The notes: a model not told the origin generated them from the sequence alone. Positions 21,767 to 33,406 are shown, numbered from the stretch's first letter. The stretch: 64,000 nt of DNA from Leptodontidium sp. MPI-SDFR-AT-0119 (GCA_020726505.1 JAHLEZ010000009.1:1240001-1304000); one strand, 5' to 3'. Numbers and translations: made by a program.

Positions 21767-24700
21767 TTACCCCCCCCTCCTAAAAAACTACGTTCGCGTA
21801 ATTATAGCTATAACCGTGTCGTCCTCGAGGTCGTTATAATCGTCGATATTAGCGTTATAGGCCTCTAGCCACTTTGGGAGAGCTCTTGGCGGGCCTTTAA
21901 CATTCGGATACTCGAGGTGGAACCTCTTAATTATATACGGAGCTGTTATAGTATCTGAGTATAAGTACTACTTTAAGTCTTCGTCGGCGCCTAGCCACTT
22001 AATACGATAAAATAGCTTGTTTCGCGTGACCTTAGAGTTAAAGATGCCTTTAATTTCCCACTTATCTTACTCAAGTAATAGCTAGATAAGTGCCGGCGTA
22101 ACTCTGGCTTGTCCCGGCAGGGGGTTATTAACGTACTTACGGAGCGAGTGCGAGTGGAAGATAGGGTGAATTAACTAGTCTTTTAGTAGCTTAACTCTTT
22201 AGCTTTCTCCTTCCTTAGCGATTACCTTAACCGGGCCGTACTACTTATTAGACAGCTTTCTCGAAGGTCGGTCGATATTCTAGTTCCGAGTGTCGACTAG
22301 TATTAGGTCGCTAACGTCTTAATTAATAGCGCGTCGCCCATAGTTCGCTAGTCGTTCTATTTTCTCTTACTAGTCCTTTAGGGACAACTGTGCGACTTCT
22401 ATAACTTCCTTTATTCGCAAGACTACTTATAAAGCCTCCTCGTGGTTGAGTCTCTTTGTCGCTATAGCCGGAGGCTCTAAGTTAACTAACTCCTAGGAAG
22501 TCCTCGGCTTAACGCCGTTAAGTAGCTAGAAAGGAGATAGGCGGCCTAAGGACTTGTGCGGTAACGTTAACTAAGTAATGTCTATAATTAGTAAGAGGTC
22601 GCTTTAATTGTCTTAGTAATAATAGTAAAAAGGGCGGAGCCGTTACTTAATATATTAGTTCGTTACCTCTGTCTAGCCGTCGACGTTTAAGTTATACGCT
22701 GTCGTTAGCTTTACCTTAGTCCCGAGAATACGACAGTACTCCTTTTAAAAGGAGGAGACGAACTGAGGTCCTCGGTCTAAGACAATAAAGTCCAGCATGC
22801 CGAAGTGTCGAGTCTAATAAATGAGGAAGAGAATAGTTATGCCTTTAGCCGTAATTGTATTATTATAAGGTATTAAGACCGGTTTCTTAAATAAGCGGTT
22901 AACGATAATTATAGCGAAGTTGTAGCCGTGCTTGTCTAGTAGTAGCTTCGTAAAGTCTATCGTAAGGTGTTAGTACGGCCGAGCGGGGATTAGTAGGGGG
23001 TGTAGGAAACTAAGAGTCTTATTTTTTTTAGCCTTTTGCCGGGAGTAACTGTAATTCGCTACGTATCGAGCTACGTTTATAAAGAGGCTATTCTAATAGT
23101 ATTTACGACTTAGTAATACCTTTATCTTTCTAATCCCCGCATGCGCTATTAAAGGTTGAGAATATATATAGCGAATTAGTATCGTGCGAAGTTCCGGCGG
23201 TTCTAAGGGCACTTTTAGGCGTCCTTAGAAAAGTAACTTGTCGTTTATTAACTCGTAGTCTAATAATTATTCCTTGGCTTTTTATTGGAGAGGCTCCAGC
23301 GAGGGCGAAGACTTATTAGCTGCGAGCACTCGATTAATAACATCGTATTCCGCGACGTTATAGGCTACTATAGAGTTAGGGTCTAGCTCTTCCGGCATAG
23401 GGGTCTCTAAGTCGACTAGTACTCCTGTATTAGGCTCGGGTTCCGGCTCTGGCTCTGGCTCTAGCACGTCACGTGTCTTAACACTATAGTCCGGGATTAT
23501 GGCCGCTATAGGTGCCAAGGGTATCGTCTCTACGACTTTAATATAAGCGTTTATAGGATCGACGGTAGAGAGTTGAAGGTCGCCGGCGACTCGCGGGTCA
23601 ATTTTGTTAGTCGGAATCAGCTATTAGCTACGGATGGCCCGCTTACGTGCTTCCGTAGCCGTGAGGTCCTAATCTCGTCGAGATAAAGTATTAGCTAAAG
23701 TATTAGTCGTCCTAGTATAATATATAATCGTGAAATAAAAGTCCGCAAAGAACTTAGCCTATCGAGCCTACTTAGCCGTAAGGTCCTTAATAGTTATAAA
23801 GTACTTTAGGGCTTAGTAGTCTATATAAACAAGGATATTTTTCTAGGCACCTAAAAGCTCCGGGCGATACTACTTAAATAACCGGAAAATCGCTAGTATC
23901 TCTTTGTCGTAGATCGGGTAGTTAAGCTTAAGGTCTGTTATAATCTTAGAGAAGTATCTTACGGGGTAAAAGGTACCGTCTTCTTGTAGTTAAAATAGAA
24001 TCTTAGCGACGACTTTATTAGAAGAGTCGGTCTTTAGCCGTATTTATTTAGTAAGGTTATAGTAGCGAAGAACCGGCGCAGACTAGAGGGCTTCCTAGAG
24101 AGTCTCTTAAGCGTTCTTATAAGCGTTATTAAAGACGAAGGGAACGTCTTTTCCGGTAAGTATCGTAAGGGGTCGTGTAATACGACTATAGTCTTTAATA
24201 AACCGGCGGTAGAAGTTATAGAAACTAAGGTAACTCTATATATCCTATATATTATTTATGTACCGTTAGTCTTTAATTACACTAATCTTCTCTAAGTTTA
24301 CTTCTACGCTATTAACGTTAATAATAAATCTTAAGAACCTCGTCTTTTATATACTAAACTCGGACTTCTTAATGTTAGCCTAAAGCCTGTGTGCCTATAG
24401 TATTACTATGACTTTCTTAACATAAACTTTATACTCCTCTAAAGTAGACGAATATATAAAGATATCGTTTATATAAGCCGCGTAGAAGTCGTCGAGGTAT
24501 TCTATAAGGATATTATTAATAAACCGCTAGAAAGTCGCCGGTCTATTAGTAAGGCTGAAGGGGAGGACTTTATACTTATACGTGCCGTATTAGGTGTAGA
24601 AGGTCGTATAATCTTCGCTCTCGGGGGATATACAGATATAGTAAAAAGCTTACTAAATATTAAGCTTTATAAAGACCTTCGCCTTATAAATACGCGCCAT

Positions 24701-27700
24701 TATCTTATCGATTAGAGGGATCGGGTACGGGTCCTTCTTTAATAGGGCATTTAGCTTCCGGTAGTCGACACATAGCCGGAGACTGCCGTCGGCTTTCTTG
24801 GCGAAGAGAATAGGGGCCGTATATAGTACGCTAGAGGGCTTGATAAAACCTTTATATAAGTTGTTAATAATATACTACTTAGTCTCTAATAGTTATTTTT
24901 TAGTTATACACTAGAGAGGTTTAAAGGACAAGTCGTTTTCCTTAGTAAGCTCGATTTAGTAGTCTACGCCTTAGCGGTACGCTAGTAGCTTGTCGGAGGC
25001 TCGCCGGGAGAAGAGAGGAGTATACTCTTAATACTCTATAAAGAGCTTCTTGCCGACTAGCTCGTCATCTTGCGCGTACTTAGCCTTTAGGGCCTCTTTC
25101 GGGGATAAGTCTTTATTTATTAATGCGAGCTCGACACTTAATTAGTTTAGGGCCTCTCGCCGGCGACGAGTCAGCTCTTAATTAATCTCATACACTAACG
25201 CCACGAAGGTCTTTACCTTATTTTTCCTAGCTTTCCTTAGTCGGAAGTACGTCGTAGATATCGCTGCTACTAATATAAAGAAAATCTCTGTAGTAAGCGC
25301 CTTTAATTAGCGATTCGCTAGAGAGGCTCCACGGGCTCTCCCGTCCTTAAGTAGTAATCCCGGATCACAGGATATTAAAGGTTTTAATTAATCTTCTATA
25401 ACCCGTAGGCGCTCTTTGACTTCTCTAGTAAAGCTCGAGGGTCGCGTCGGCGAGACGCTAGCTGTAAGTCGTATAAAGACCTTTGGCTTAGGGGAATCGT
25501 TGAGCGTCGCAATCCTGGCTTATCTCTAGCGGTAGTTATTTGTATCTATAAGTATATCCCTTCGTTCTATATTAAGCTAGTGAGACTTAACGATTAGCTT
25601 ATCGGAACAGTTAATGTCGACGAAGACTCGCTAGTTAAAGTATAGCTAGACGGGTATATTTAATAACTATTTTAGCCGATTTCAGTTCTTTATATATGAC
25701 TACTTTAAGTCGTAATACTCTAAGAACTTCCGGCTAATTAAGGCGTTAGTGTTCCCTAAGTCAGTCACTAGAAAGGGGAAGTTAATTCGCCGGCGGTCGA
25801 TTGTTAAGGTAAGTAAGACGGCTGTATTAATTAGCTTGCCTTTCTTGTTATTATAGTTAGTTAGGACGATTGGCTAAGGGAGGGCTATAAAGGAAATATT
25901 AAATTACTTAACGAGTTAGTATACGAAAAAGGTTTTAATAATACTAAAGATATTAACTCTATTATTAATATATATAAGTGTCTTAGTAAAGAATTTATTC
26001 CTTTTTAGTTTAATATTAATTAAGAATTGTCGCCCTCTAATAAGAGCGTAGAAATTAAATACTAAGTCCTTTTATAAATTATAACTTATGCCGAGGTGTG
26101 AGTCTTTGCCACGGCCTAAGAGTTTTTTAATAACTCGTTAGTCTTTAAGTCCTCACTGACGACTAACTAAGAAATCGACTTATCGAGAGCCTAGTCTCTA
26201 CGGCGCTTAGGACAGTCACTAGCCTAATGGCCGGTCTTGCTATAGTAGAGACAAGTATCAGAAGAGACGTCCGTAGGGGCAGGGGGGGGGTACAGGGGAC
26301 TTAAGTCGGCGCAAGACGGGCGAAGGAGAGGGCGTACGCTAGCGGACATCCGACGACTGTCTTAGAGTCAGTAGTCTCTATGCGTGAGTAGTAGGGGTAA
26401 GTGAGGTCGAACGTAAATTGTCCCTTTTTAAGATACCGCGCGAGTCGTTAGTGTTACTAAAAGAGACTCGGGGGGCTTCGCGAGTAGTAATAGTAGTACG
26501 TCTATTAGCTCGTCTAGTAGTGATGTTTCGTAGCTCGCGATCCGAGACGGCTAAGAACTCGTTAAGAGCCGTATAGTCTTTAGCGAATTTATACTTCTTA
26601 GTCCGGATGTCGTACTTAAGCTCGTCTAAGACTTTCTCGCACACGTCGTCGAACTAACAGTTAAGTGAGATTTTCTTAGTAGTCGCGTATGTCGTGAACT
26701 TAATACGGAACTCGTTATAAGTTATACTACTTATTTATAATTAGTTATATTTAAGCTTAGCGGCTTATACTCGGTTGTAGTCAAAGAAACGCTAGTCTAG
26801 AGCCTTTAAGACGTCGGCGGCTCTATTAAAGTCTCTAGCGAAGTCGGGGTTTATCTGCTAAAGGATAATAGTCTTAGCTTCTCCCTTTATATACTTAAAG
26901 TAAGTATAAACTTACGATTCGCCGGTGAGGAAGTTACTTAAGTACTTTTAAATAAAAAGCTTTATATTTATCTTCTAGGCGTTATATTTAATTTCGCCCT
27001 TATAGTCGCTAAAGGGGGTACGGGGGTACTTGACCTTATTAGGCTCGACGGCAGAGATAATAGGGTTTAACTTCGGGAGGTAATAGTCGGCAGTAAGCTA
27101 GAAGTCCGCCGTAAGAGCACGTATTAATTGGTCGGAAGGGGAGGGAGTGTTAGTCTCTTAGCGAGGGTTATTGATGGCATATTAAGTAAGGGCTTATGTG
27201 ACAGCGGCGGCGACAGTAGAGCTAACGGAGTCCTTAATCAACTGATCTACCTTAGCTTATTAAGCGGGGGTAAGGCCTTCTATATTAGTAGGCTCTAGCG
27301 ATGCGTCGAAGAAACGCTGGGGTTTGTCCTTTAAGTCTGAGTTAAATCTGTTAAAGCTTTCCGGCTCTTCTAAGAGAGTCTCGACCGAAGGGATAAGGGT
27401 AATGTCAGTAAAGCCTAGCCGTACAAGGGCGCTCCTTTCTTTAGAGCTTCGCCGACGAGGGGGAGAAAACAGTAAAGGTAGTAAGGTAGGGTTAAGGGGT
27501 GTTTGAGGTTGTTAATCGATTTGTTAATTAGACATACGTCCGAAACCGCGACGCGCGTTAAGCTACGGTAAGGCCGGCTAATCGCGAGAGAATATCTAGC
27601 TTTCTCTAGGACAGTTTATTACGAGGGCAGAGAAGTACTTATCTATCGAATAGGCCAAGGTGTTAAGGCTCGTTATTAACTTATTATAAGGGCAAGTCGA

Positions 27701-27761
27701 CAAGGCGCAAGACTAGGTGAAATATAACGCTTTATAGCGAAGGGGTATTAGTCTTTTCTTA
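21767..27761 (-). pseudogene. Chromovirus gag-pol pseudogene
   Basis: On the minus strand, in order: gag region at about 27500-26300; a CCHC zinc knuckle near 26255-26195 (CLYYSKTGH.ASDCP, second Cys mutated to Tyr); reverse transcriptase at about 24760-24250, with KDPYPIPLIDK and YLDDFYAAYINDIFIYS; RNase H and integrase after that; and a chromodomain at about 22060-21850 (FNSKVTRNKLFYRIKWLG ... GPPRALPKW). The chromodomain at the end of the integrase defines chromoviruses. Stops (TAG/TAA) occur throughout. The open stretches at 26378-26644 and 23282-23518 are small leftovers of this frame set or chance. Confidence 0.8.
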
Positions 27762-28063
27762 TGTTACGGCTGGCTAAAGGTTAATACGGCGAGTTGACTT
27801 AAGCTTTGTATTTGGGCTTAAGGCTACGCTCAGAATCGAGAAGAAAAGACAAGGAGGAAAGGAGAGCTTTCTGTAAGGGAGGGCTCGAGTATATATATAT
27901 AAAGGACCCTCCTAATGGGGCCTAGCGTAGTCGAGTGCCATTCACGTCAACATGTCGCAGGCTCGCCACCTAGTCTTCCCTATCGGGCTTAGCGCCGTCG
28001 CATAGTTAGCGATGCTACGAGCCAGTGTCGGTTAGAATGCGAGGCGCGTCGTAGGTCGTAACA
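27762..28063 (-). repeat. 5' LTR of gypsy family B element
   Basis: About 302 bp, from TGTTACGGCTGG to GTCGTAACA, matching 21466-21766 with scattered transitions. Confidence 0.9.
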
Positions 28064-28065
28064 TT

Positions 28066-28346
28066 GATACGGCGAGTTAACTCTAGCTTTGTATTTGGGC
28101 CTAAGGCTACGCTCAGAATCGAGAAGAAAAGACAAAAAGGAAAGGAGGGCTCTCCTTAAGGGAGGGCTCGAGTATATATACATAAAGGACCCTCCTAATA
28201 GGGCCTAGTGTAGTCGAGTGCCATTCACGTCAACATGTCGCAGGCTCGCCACCTAGTCTTCCCTATCGGGCTTAGCGCCGTCGCGTAGCCAGCAATGCTA
28301 CGAGCCAGTGTCGGTTAGAATGCGAGGCGCATCGTAGGTCGTAACA
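28066..28346 (-). repeat. Truncated tandem copy of the family B LTR
   Basis: Begins at TGATACGGCGAG, lacking about the first 20 bp of the LTR, and runs to GTCGTAACA at 28346. It abuts the full LTR in tandem and joins the second gypsy fragment on its right. Confidence 0.85.
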
Positions 28347-28347
28347 T

Positions 28348-28582
28348 TACTTGGCTTAATTAAGACGTTAATTTAGACTAGTACGACGCTTCTGACCTGA
28401 AATACACTCCGCACAAAGTTAGGGACTTCTACCTCAGTCACCCTGAGCAAGCAGGACCCCCTGCTAAGCTACCTGAATGGATTAAAGCATAGGAAGATGG
28501 TGTTGACGACTACGACGACCTCGATGGCGACAAGGAGATGGACCAACGCTCGAGGACGAGCTTTTTCCGGAGGGGGGGGTAG
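28348..28582 (+). pseudogene. C-terminal chromodomain fragment of gypsy family 2
   Basis: Plus-strand translation gives ITWLN.DVNLD and KVRDFYLSHPEQAGPPAKLPEW, then an acidic tail, matching the pol end of the full element at 53015-60613 (its copy at 60121-60364). It is closer to an open frame than that copy (for example HPEQAGPP here, HPE.V there), so it is less damaged. It ends in a G-rich polypurine tract directly before the LTR at 28583. Confidence 0.75.
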
Positions 28583-28663
28583 TGTGACGACTGACGCTGC
28601 CCAGAGCCTTATTTCCACCGGCTCCACTTAGTACTGCCCGATCGGGACGTACCGAGATTACTA

Positions 28664-29276
28664 CTATCCCCCCCCCGGACATAATGTTAAATGTGAACTT
28701 TTTATAAGATTATATTAAGCATACAGCTTAGTATACAGCTCAACTACCTAGTAACTCGCATAAACCTCCGGCTTCTGTGTGTTGAAGCCTCGGAAGCTTT
28801 AGCTTCCGGTAAGAGGTTATTTAGGGCTAAAACAGTAGCTGTCGGAAGCCTTGGCTTCCGTGTTTTAAACCTCGGAAGCTCTAGTTTCCGGCAATTCGCA
28901 AGCCAACACCTAATTAGGTTGTATAAGCGAATATACACGTGATTAGCTAAAGTAGTTATATAGACCTAGAAATCCCCCGTACAATAGAATCATCATTCAC
29001 ACCAAGTATCACTTCTTTTCACTTTTGTGGGCTACAGACCAAGTTTTCAAGTCCTGAATGGTCAGAGGCCCTGGCTAAAGCCTGAAGCACGAGCCAGAAA
29101 TAGGTCTGTTGTAAACGCAAGGGTGGCTTTAGAAGGTTCGAGAGACACCTGAGCCCTGCTCGAGGCTGAAAATCCACTGAATTATTGGATAGACACCCCT
29201 AGCAGCTACCCACACGAGGCCCAGTTTTCTTCACATTTAACATTATGTCCGGGGGGGGGGGGGGGGGGGGGGATAG
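28664..29276. mobile_element. MITE (613 bp) with TA target duplication, TIRs containing homopolymer G/C runs
   Basis: Ends are exact complements: CTATCCCC...CCGGACATAATG on the left and CATTATGTCCGG...GGGGATAG on the right, continuing inward as TTAAATGTGAA. The TIR totals about 34 bp or more, with C/G runs of different length (10 and 22). TA flanks both ends (28662-28663, 29277-29278). No open frame. It sits inside the gypsy 2 LTR, which reads continuously when the MITE is removed. TA duplication and size suggest a non-autonomous Tc1/mariner-type element. Confidence 0.85.
28791..28890. repeat. Three 18-bp palindromes inside the MITE
   Basis: CGGAAGCTTTAGCTTCCG at 28791-28808 and related imperfect palindromes at 28843-28860 and 28873-28890. 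All share CGGAAGC arms. Confidence 0.85.
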
Positions 29277-29444
29277 TATAGTGTTAGGCATACCAACCTC
29301 TTGTATATAGACTCATTCTTTCCTTACCTCCTTTCCTCTGTAGTTGTAGATTCTAAGTTGATGCTTGGTATCGTCATATGTCCTGTGTTGATATGTGAGG
29401 CGTCAGTTACACGTGATTGCCGTCTTTCTAGGGCAAGCGTCACA

Positions 29445-30465
29445 GATATAATCGTTCGACCTCCTCACGATATGCGATCTTTAATAGGCCAAATACACCG
29501 ACATCACAAGGTTGGAGTTTATGGGAAGTGTGCGAGGGAAGGCGACAGAGGATTATATAGTTTTCGAAGTAGAACTTTATTAGCTCCAACGATTCGTAGG
29601 TGCCGAATCTATTATTTATTAATACGCGGGGCTTGCCATTCGCTCGTTCTTTTGTCTAAGGATCGAAAACATGCCGAATCTAATGCAGACTAATCGCTGT
29701 ATCTGTATAACCACTGTCGGAGTGACCGAAATGCCATCCCGGGGTAGGATAGGTTATCCAAGTACTCCTGTGTGTAGCAGCCGGCCAAATAATCAAAGGG
29801 TTGAGATACCGACCGTCTGCAGAAACACACTCTATTATAGTGATTAAGATTCGTTTTACACCTGCCCCTCTATGTGTCTTCAACTCATGCCTGCCTACGA
29901 GGACCTTGAGCGAGTTCAGGACGCTAAAAAGAACACTGGTCTCATTTATGTTATATGTATTTTCGGGAAAAACTCTAGGGCTCGTTAGCTCTTTTCTAAT
30001 TACGGCGAACTAATCTACATCTTTATTATATATATTACGATCATGTCTATCCTAATCTATCGCTTTTATTCGCATAGTTTTAAGCTCTAGGTGGCGTTTA
30101 CAAAAGGCCTGTGGCCAGTTCTTTCCGGGAGGTTTAATATCATGATAATCGATCGCTAGAATCTGGAAAATGGAAGAACGCTGAAGTATAATAACATGTG
30201 CTAGGTTTTTTGCAAATTTGACAGGCAATGGATATCCGTTAGTTGACATTCGAAGGAGATAACTTACTAGCGCCTTTTCCTCTTGTGGGCTGAGGCGTTG
30301 TTGCTTGGCTGCCCGTTCTTGGATTGAGTCCCGCCCATGATCGCGATGCCACAGCGTTGACTCAGGAACCCCACTGAGTTCGAAAAGAGCAGCATAAGTG
30401 TTCTCCGTAGAGTGACCAACCCTATCGAGAACAACTTTTGCTGGATCCGGTTGTGCAGCCGCCAT
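29445..30465 (-). pseudogene. Pogo/Fot1-type (DDE_1) transposase pseudogene
   Basis: The minus-strand frame starts at an ATG at 30465 and is open to 30052. It contains an HTH/CENP-B-like part (LSPQEEKALVSYLLRMSTNG, ending PPGKNWPQAFCKRHLELK). After breaks, 29883-29680 reads ILITIIECVSADGRYLNPLI and GWHFGHSDSGYTD, and about 29540-29445 reads LPSHTSHKLQPCDVGVFG, the C-terminal DDE_1 signature. Stops and shifts separate these blocks. The right end of the gypsy 2 LTR (29444) abuts the C-terminal part, so that insertion or a rearrangement truncated it. Terminal repeats were not found. Confidence 0.82.
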
Positions 30466-33151
30466 GATGCTCTGCTATTCATGCAGTGTTGACGATCTCA
30501 AAGTCCTCCCTTCCCAATTCGAATTGAGCATACCTGGCCTTATGTCACGTGGAAATTTATTTTTAGCTTACAGTTTGAATGAGCCTTCCCACCTCACGAC
30601 TCCAACATCCGCACTAGAATCCACAACCTACCCTCCGCCCTTCTCGCTCTCCCCGATCCATGCCGCCATTTCGTCTCACCTGAAGTTCCTCGACCTTTAC
30701 AATCTGCGGCTGACCTGTCATTACTTCCACTCCCTGATCCCTCTGCCTACATACGCCGAGCTTCTATTGAGCCCAGCACAATCTGAGGTCCACCCTAACG
30801 ACGATCACTGCAAAATCCTCTACTCCAGTGGCACATTTGGCATAGAACATCCTTCTCTTGAAGATATGGAGGTTACTAACAGACCACTGTGGTTCTCTTA
30901 TACTCGTAAAGAGAAAGATATTATGGTGGTGGAAGAAGCACTAGTTATATTGCTATTTGTATTTCTCATTGGAGTAGAATTACTCCCTTGGTGTCCGACG
31001 TTGGCCACTGCCATCTTCATACATTATATCACGCCTTGGCTACCCTCCATCGCAAGTTTTTACACAAGTTGGGTCATTGAGAATATCGAATTGTTTTGGC
31101 AAGACTCGTTGCGGTTCTTCTATTCCATCAGGATTGGATATCCTGTCATCCTACTCGGAATAGTCCGCAACAAATCCTTCGAACCAGAGCCGACCTTTCA
31201 ATACTCAGATCTAGCCGAGGGCTACATACGTCTTTTGAGTATCCAAGGTATAAACTTAAAGAGCGCAAGGCACGTTTTCAACCTCAAACTTTGCGACTTT
31301 CCGCTTCACGAACTTCCACCTTATTATGCGGTATCCTATACCTGGGATAGTCAACCAAACAGCCATCTCATACGGATCAACAACCAATGGCTCAGCGCGT
31401 CTTCGAACGTTTCGAGCATTCTGAGTCTTTTTGCGCCAATGGTTTTCGGGCAGCGCTATTTGTGGATTGATGCTATCTGCATCAATCAAACGAATAAGGT
31501 GGAAAAGGCAACCCAGGTGAAATTGATGCGAGATATCTACCGAAATGCCAAATCAGTCCTCGTTTGGTTAAGCTCGGAAAACCTCAACCAGGATAGCCAA
31601 AGAGATAATCAAAATATATTGTCAGTTTCAGCACGTCGACTGTACGTTACATGCCAAGATCTCCTCAATCGCGTTATGCCTCTTGAATTGACAAACTTGG
31701 ACGGAATGTTGGTCCACAGATACTGGAGACGGGTATGGATCATACAAGAGTTTGTCGTATCGAGCCAGCTAGAAGTGTACTTTCGCGGTCGATATATCGA
31801 TTGGAGATGCTTCACAAGCCTATTGAAGTCACGCGTTTTTAAGAACATGCATTCACGAATACACTCAAACCCCACTGACATGACATATGGTCTACACCAG
31901 ATATCAACCCTTATGGATATTCGTGGCGAATTCCTTATGGGAGAGCGTTATCAGATCCAGAACCTACTGCATCGCTTTGGTGGCTCACAGGCCACTGATC
32001 CTCGCGATAAAGTGTTTGCGCTACAAGGCCTTGCAGCGCCAACTAGTCTGAAAACCCCGTCTGCATCGAAGTCAACCGAAATCATGATTGACTACACAAC
32101 GTCTGCGCGGGAACTTTTCATCCATGTTGCGAGAGTACTACTACAACAGAAGCAACAAGAATATCTCGACAACTTACTTTTGGCTGCCGGTATCGGTTGG
32201 AAGGGGAGAATACGAGGCCTGCCGTCTTGGGTGACTGACTGGACAGACTTTCCAGAAGCGCTACTTGGGGGTTTCACGCGTAAACCATATGACGTCGGAC
32301 CTAATGGTTTCTTTCAAGCTGCTTGCTCAGCTCAGTCAACACTTCTATACGTCCACAACACCGAGCTTGTCGATGAAATAGCTGTGATGACTTGCGAGAT
32401 TGACCACGACAGCTGGAAGGATTCGGACTGGTACTCATCACAAGCACACTGGTTTACTCAGCTGTGCAACATAGTTCAAGATCAACTCTCAGTCCTTCGG
32501 AGAGACCAGCTAGACGATGACGGTTCCTACAGCCGAGACTATCGCCGTTGCCCAGGACGCTGGCGAGGGGCAATCTGCAGGACGTTGCTCGCTATTCCTA
32601 ATTCGTACTGGGGCCTAGTACCCGGAAATTGTGGGGCAAGAACCTTTATTCGACCAGATGAACTCACAGAAGAACAACTCTCCAACTGGATTAGTGGAGA
32701 AGGAAAGAGTCCTCTGCGTCCTGAATCTTTCCACGACTACCTCCATACGGAAGATGACGACTTATATGAATCTTTGGAGTTCTTATCTCAGTTACCAAGA
32801 CTCCAAAACCAGGTTACGCAACCAAATGATACAACGAGCAGACTGTTTAGGAGAGGCATAGAGTTTTTGCAAAAATGTCGACCACACACCCAAGGTAGAC
32901 GATTTGCCCTCACGTCTACCGGATACATGTGCTTAGTTCCTCCAAAGGCTAAAGTAGGTGACAAAATAGCGTTTATCACGGGAACAAACCTCCCTCATGT
33001 CCTTCGAGAGTCATTTGAGCGACCATCTTCAGTTTCGGAGAACTATAAAGTGTATCAACTCGTGGGCAACTGCTTTGCGTTTGGTTTGATGTATGGTACA
33101 GGGTATATGGAAAGGGGCACGGAGACGCCAAAGACAATTGTGCTAAAATGA
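30464..33151 (+). CDS. HET-domain protein with F-box-like N-terminus and hydrophobic segments
   Basis: One uninterrupted frame of 895 codons. Residues about 60-105 resemble an F-box (AAISSHLKFLDLYNLRLTCHYFHSL). Residues about 155-235 hold two or three hydrophobic, possibly membrane, segments. A HET domain covers about 288-430: YYAVSYTWDSQPNS, RYLWIDAICINQTNK, QVKLMRDIYRNAKSVLVWL. The middle has RYWRRVWIIQEFVV and DPRDKVFALQGLA, and the C-terminus QGRRFALTSTGYMCLVPP...GDKIAF is typical of HET proteins. HET domains trigger cell death or heterokaryon incompatibility on recognition of non-self. The first ATG overlaps the ATG of the divergent pogo pseudogene by 2 nt, so the first about 26 residues may not be native; the next ATG is at 30542. 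No stop codons despite the repeat-rich setting. Confidence 0.88.
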   Translation: MMLCYSCSVDDLKVLPSQFELSIPGLMSRGNLFLAYSLNEPSHLTTPTSALESTTYPPPFSLSPIHAAISSHLKFLDLYNLRLTCHYFHSLIPLPTYAELLLSPAQSEVHPNDDHCKILYSSGTFGIEHPSLEDMEVTNRPLWFSYTRKEKDIMVVEEALVILLFVFLIGVELLPWCPTLATAIFIHYITPWLPSIASFYTSWVIENIELFWQDSLRFFYSIRIGYPVILLGIVRNKSFEPEPTFQYSDLAEGYIRLLSIQGINLKSARHVFNLKLCDFPLHELPPYYAVSYTWDSQPNSHLIRINNQWLSASSNVSSILSLFAPMVFGQRYLWIDAICINQTNKVEKATQVKLMRDIYRNAKSVLVWLSSENLNQDSQRDNQNILSVSARRLYVTCQDLLNRVMPLELTNLDGMLVHRYWRRVWIIQEFVVSSQLEVYFRGRYIDWRCFTSLLKSRVFKNMHSRIHSNPTDMTYGLHQISTLMDIRGEFLMGERYQIQNLLHRFGGSQATDPRDKVFALQGLAAPTSLKTPSASKSTEIMIDYTTSARELFIHVARVLLQQKQQEYLDNLLLAAGIGWKGRIRGLPSWVTDWTDFPEALLGGFTRKPYDVGPNGFFQAACSAQSTLLYVHNTELVDEIAVMTCEIDHDSWKDSDWYSSQAHWFTQLCNIVQDQLSVLRRDQLDDDGSYSRDYRRCPGRWRGAICRTLLAIPNSYWGLVPGNCGARTFIRPDELTEEQLSNWISGEGKSPLRPESFHDYLHTEDDDLYESLEFLSQLPRLQNQVTQPNDTTSRLFRRGIEFLQKCRPHTQGRRFALTSTGYMCLVPPKAKVGDKIAFITGTNLPHVLRESFERPSSVSENYKVYQLVGNCFAFGLMYGTGYMERGTETPKTIVLK

Positions 33152-33406
33152 AGGGTAATATATGAGTTGATCATTTTAGTTCATACTGATTTCTGGTGCG
33201 TGTTTCGCTAATCACACACACTTATGGCTCCAGACTGTAGCAGTAAGACAAGTCCTTTGACTAAAACAATTGCGTAACACAGATCGGAAAGGACAGATAT
33301 ATTGAGCAGTAGCACCTGCCTCACGACGACATAACCAGCTTCTGCCTGGCTGATCCAGCTTGCTCTGTTCTGTCAGCTCGCTGGGTTTTCTGGAAACTGC
33401 CCTTCA

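Larger units (their letters stand above)
21466..28063 (-). mobile_element. Gypsy/chromovirus LTR retrotransposon (family B), minus strand, degenerate
   Basis: LTRs at 21466-21766 and 27762-28063 (about 301 bp, TGTTACGG...GTAACA) bound about 6 kb of broken gag-pol on the minus strand. Next to the left LTR is a C-rich run with TCC, i.e. a polypurine tract on the minus strand, as expected at the 3' end. No matching 5-bp target duplication is visible (AATAA versus TTGAT). The right LTR is followed after two bases by a second, 5'-truncated LTR copy, so the right border is rearranged. Confidence 0.85.
28583..29444 (+). repeat. 3' LTR of gypsy family 2, split by a MITE
   Basis: Starts TGTGACGACTG and ends CAAGCGTCACA. 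After removing the insert at 28664-29276 and one TA it is about 247 bp, matching the 249-bp LTRs at 53015-53263 and 60365-60613. Confidence 0.88.

Noticed and set aside
28664..29276. The MITE read as an LTR (TGTTAAATGTG ... CACATTTAACA)
   Set aside because: Terminal complementarity extends further out through the G/C runs to CTATCC/GGATAG and is flanked by TA, not by a 5-bp duplication.
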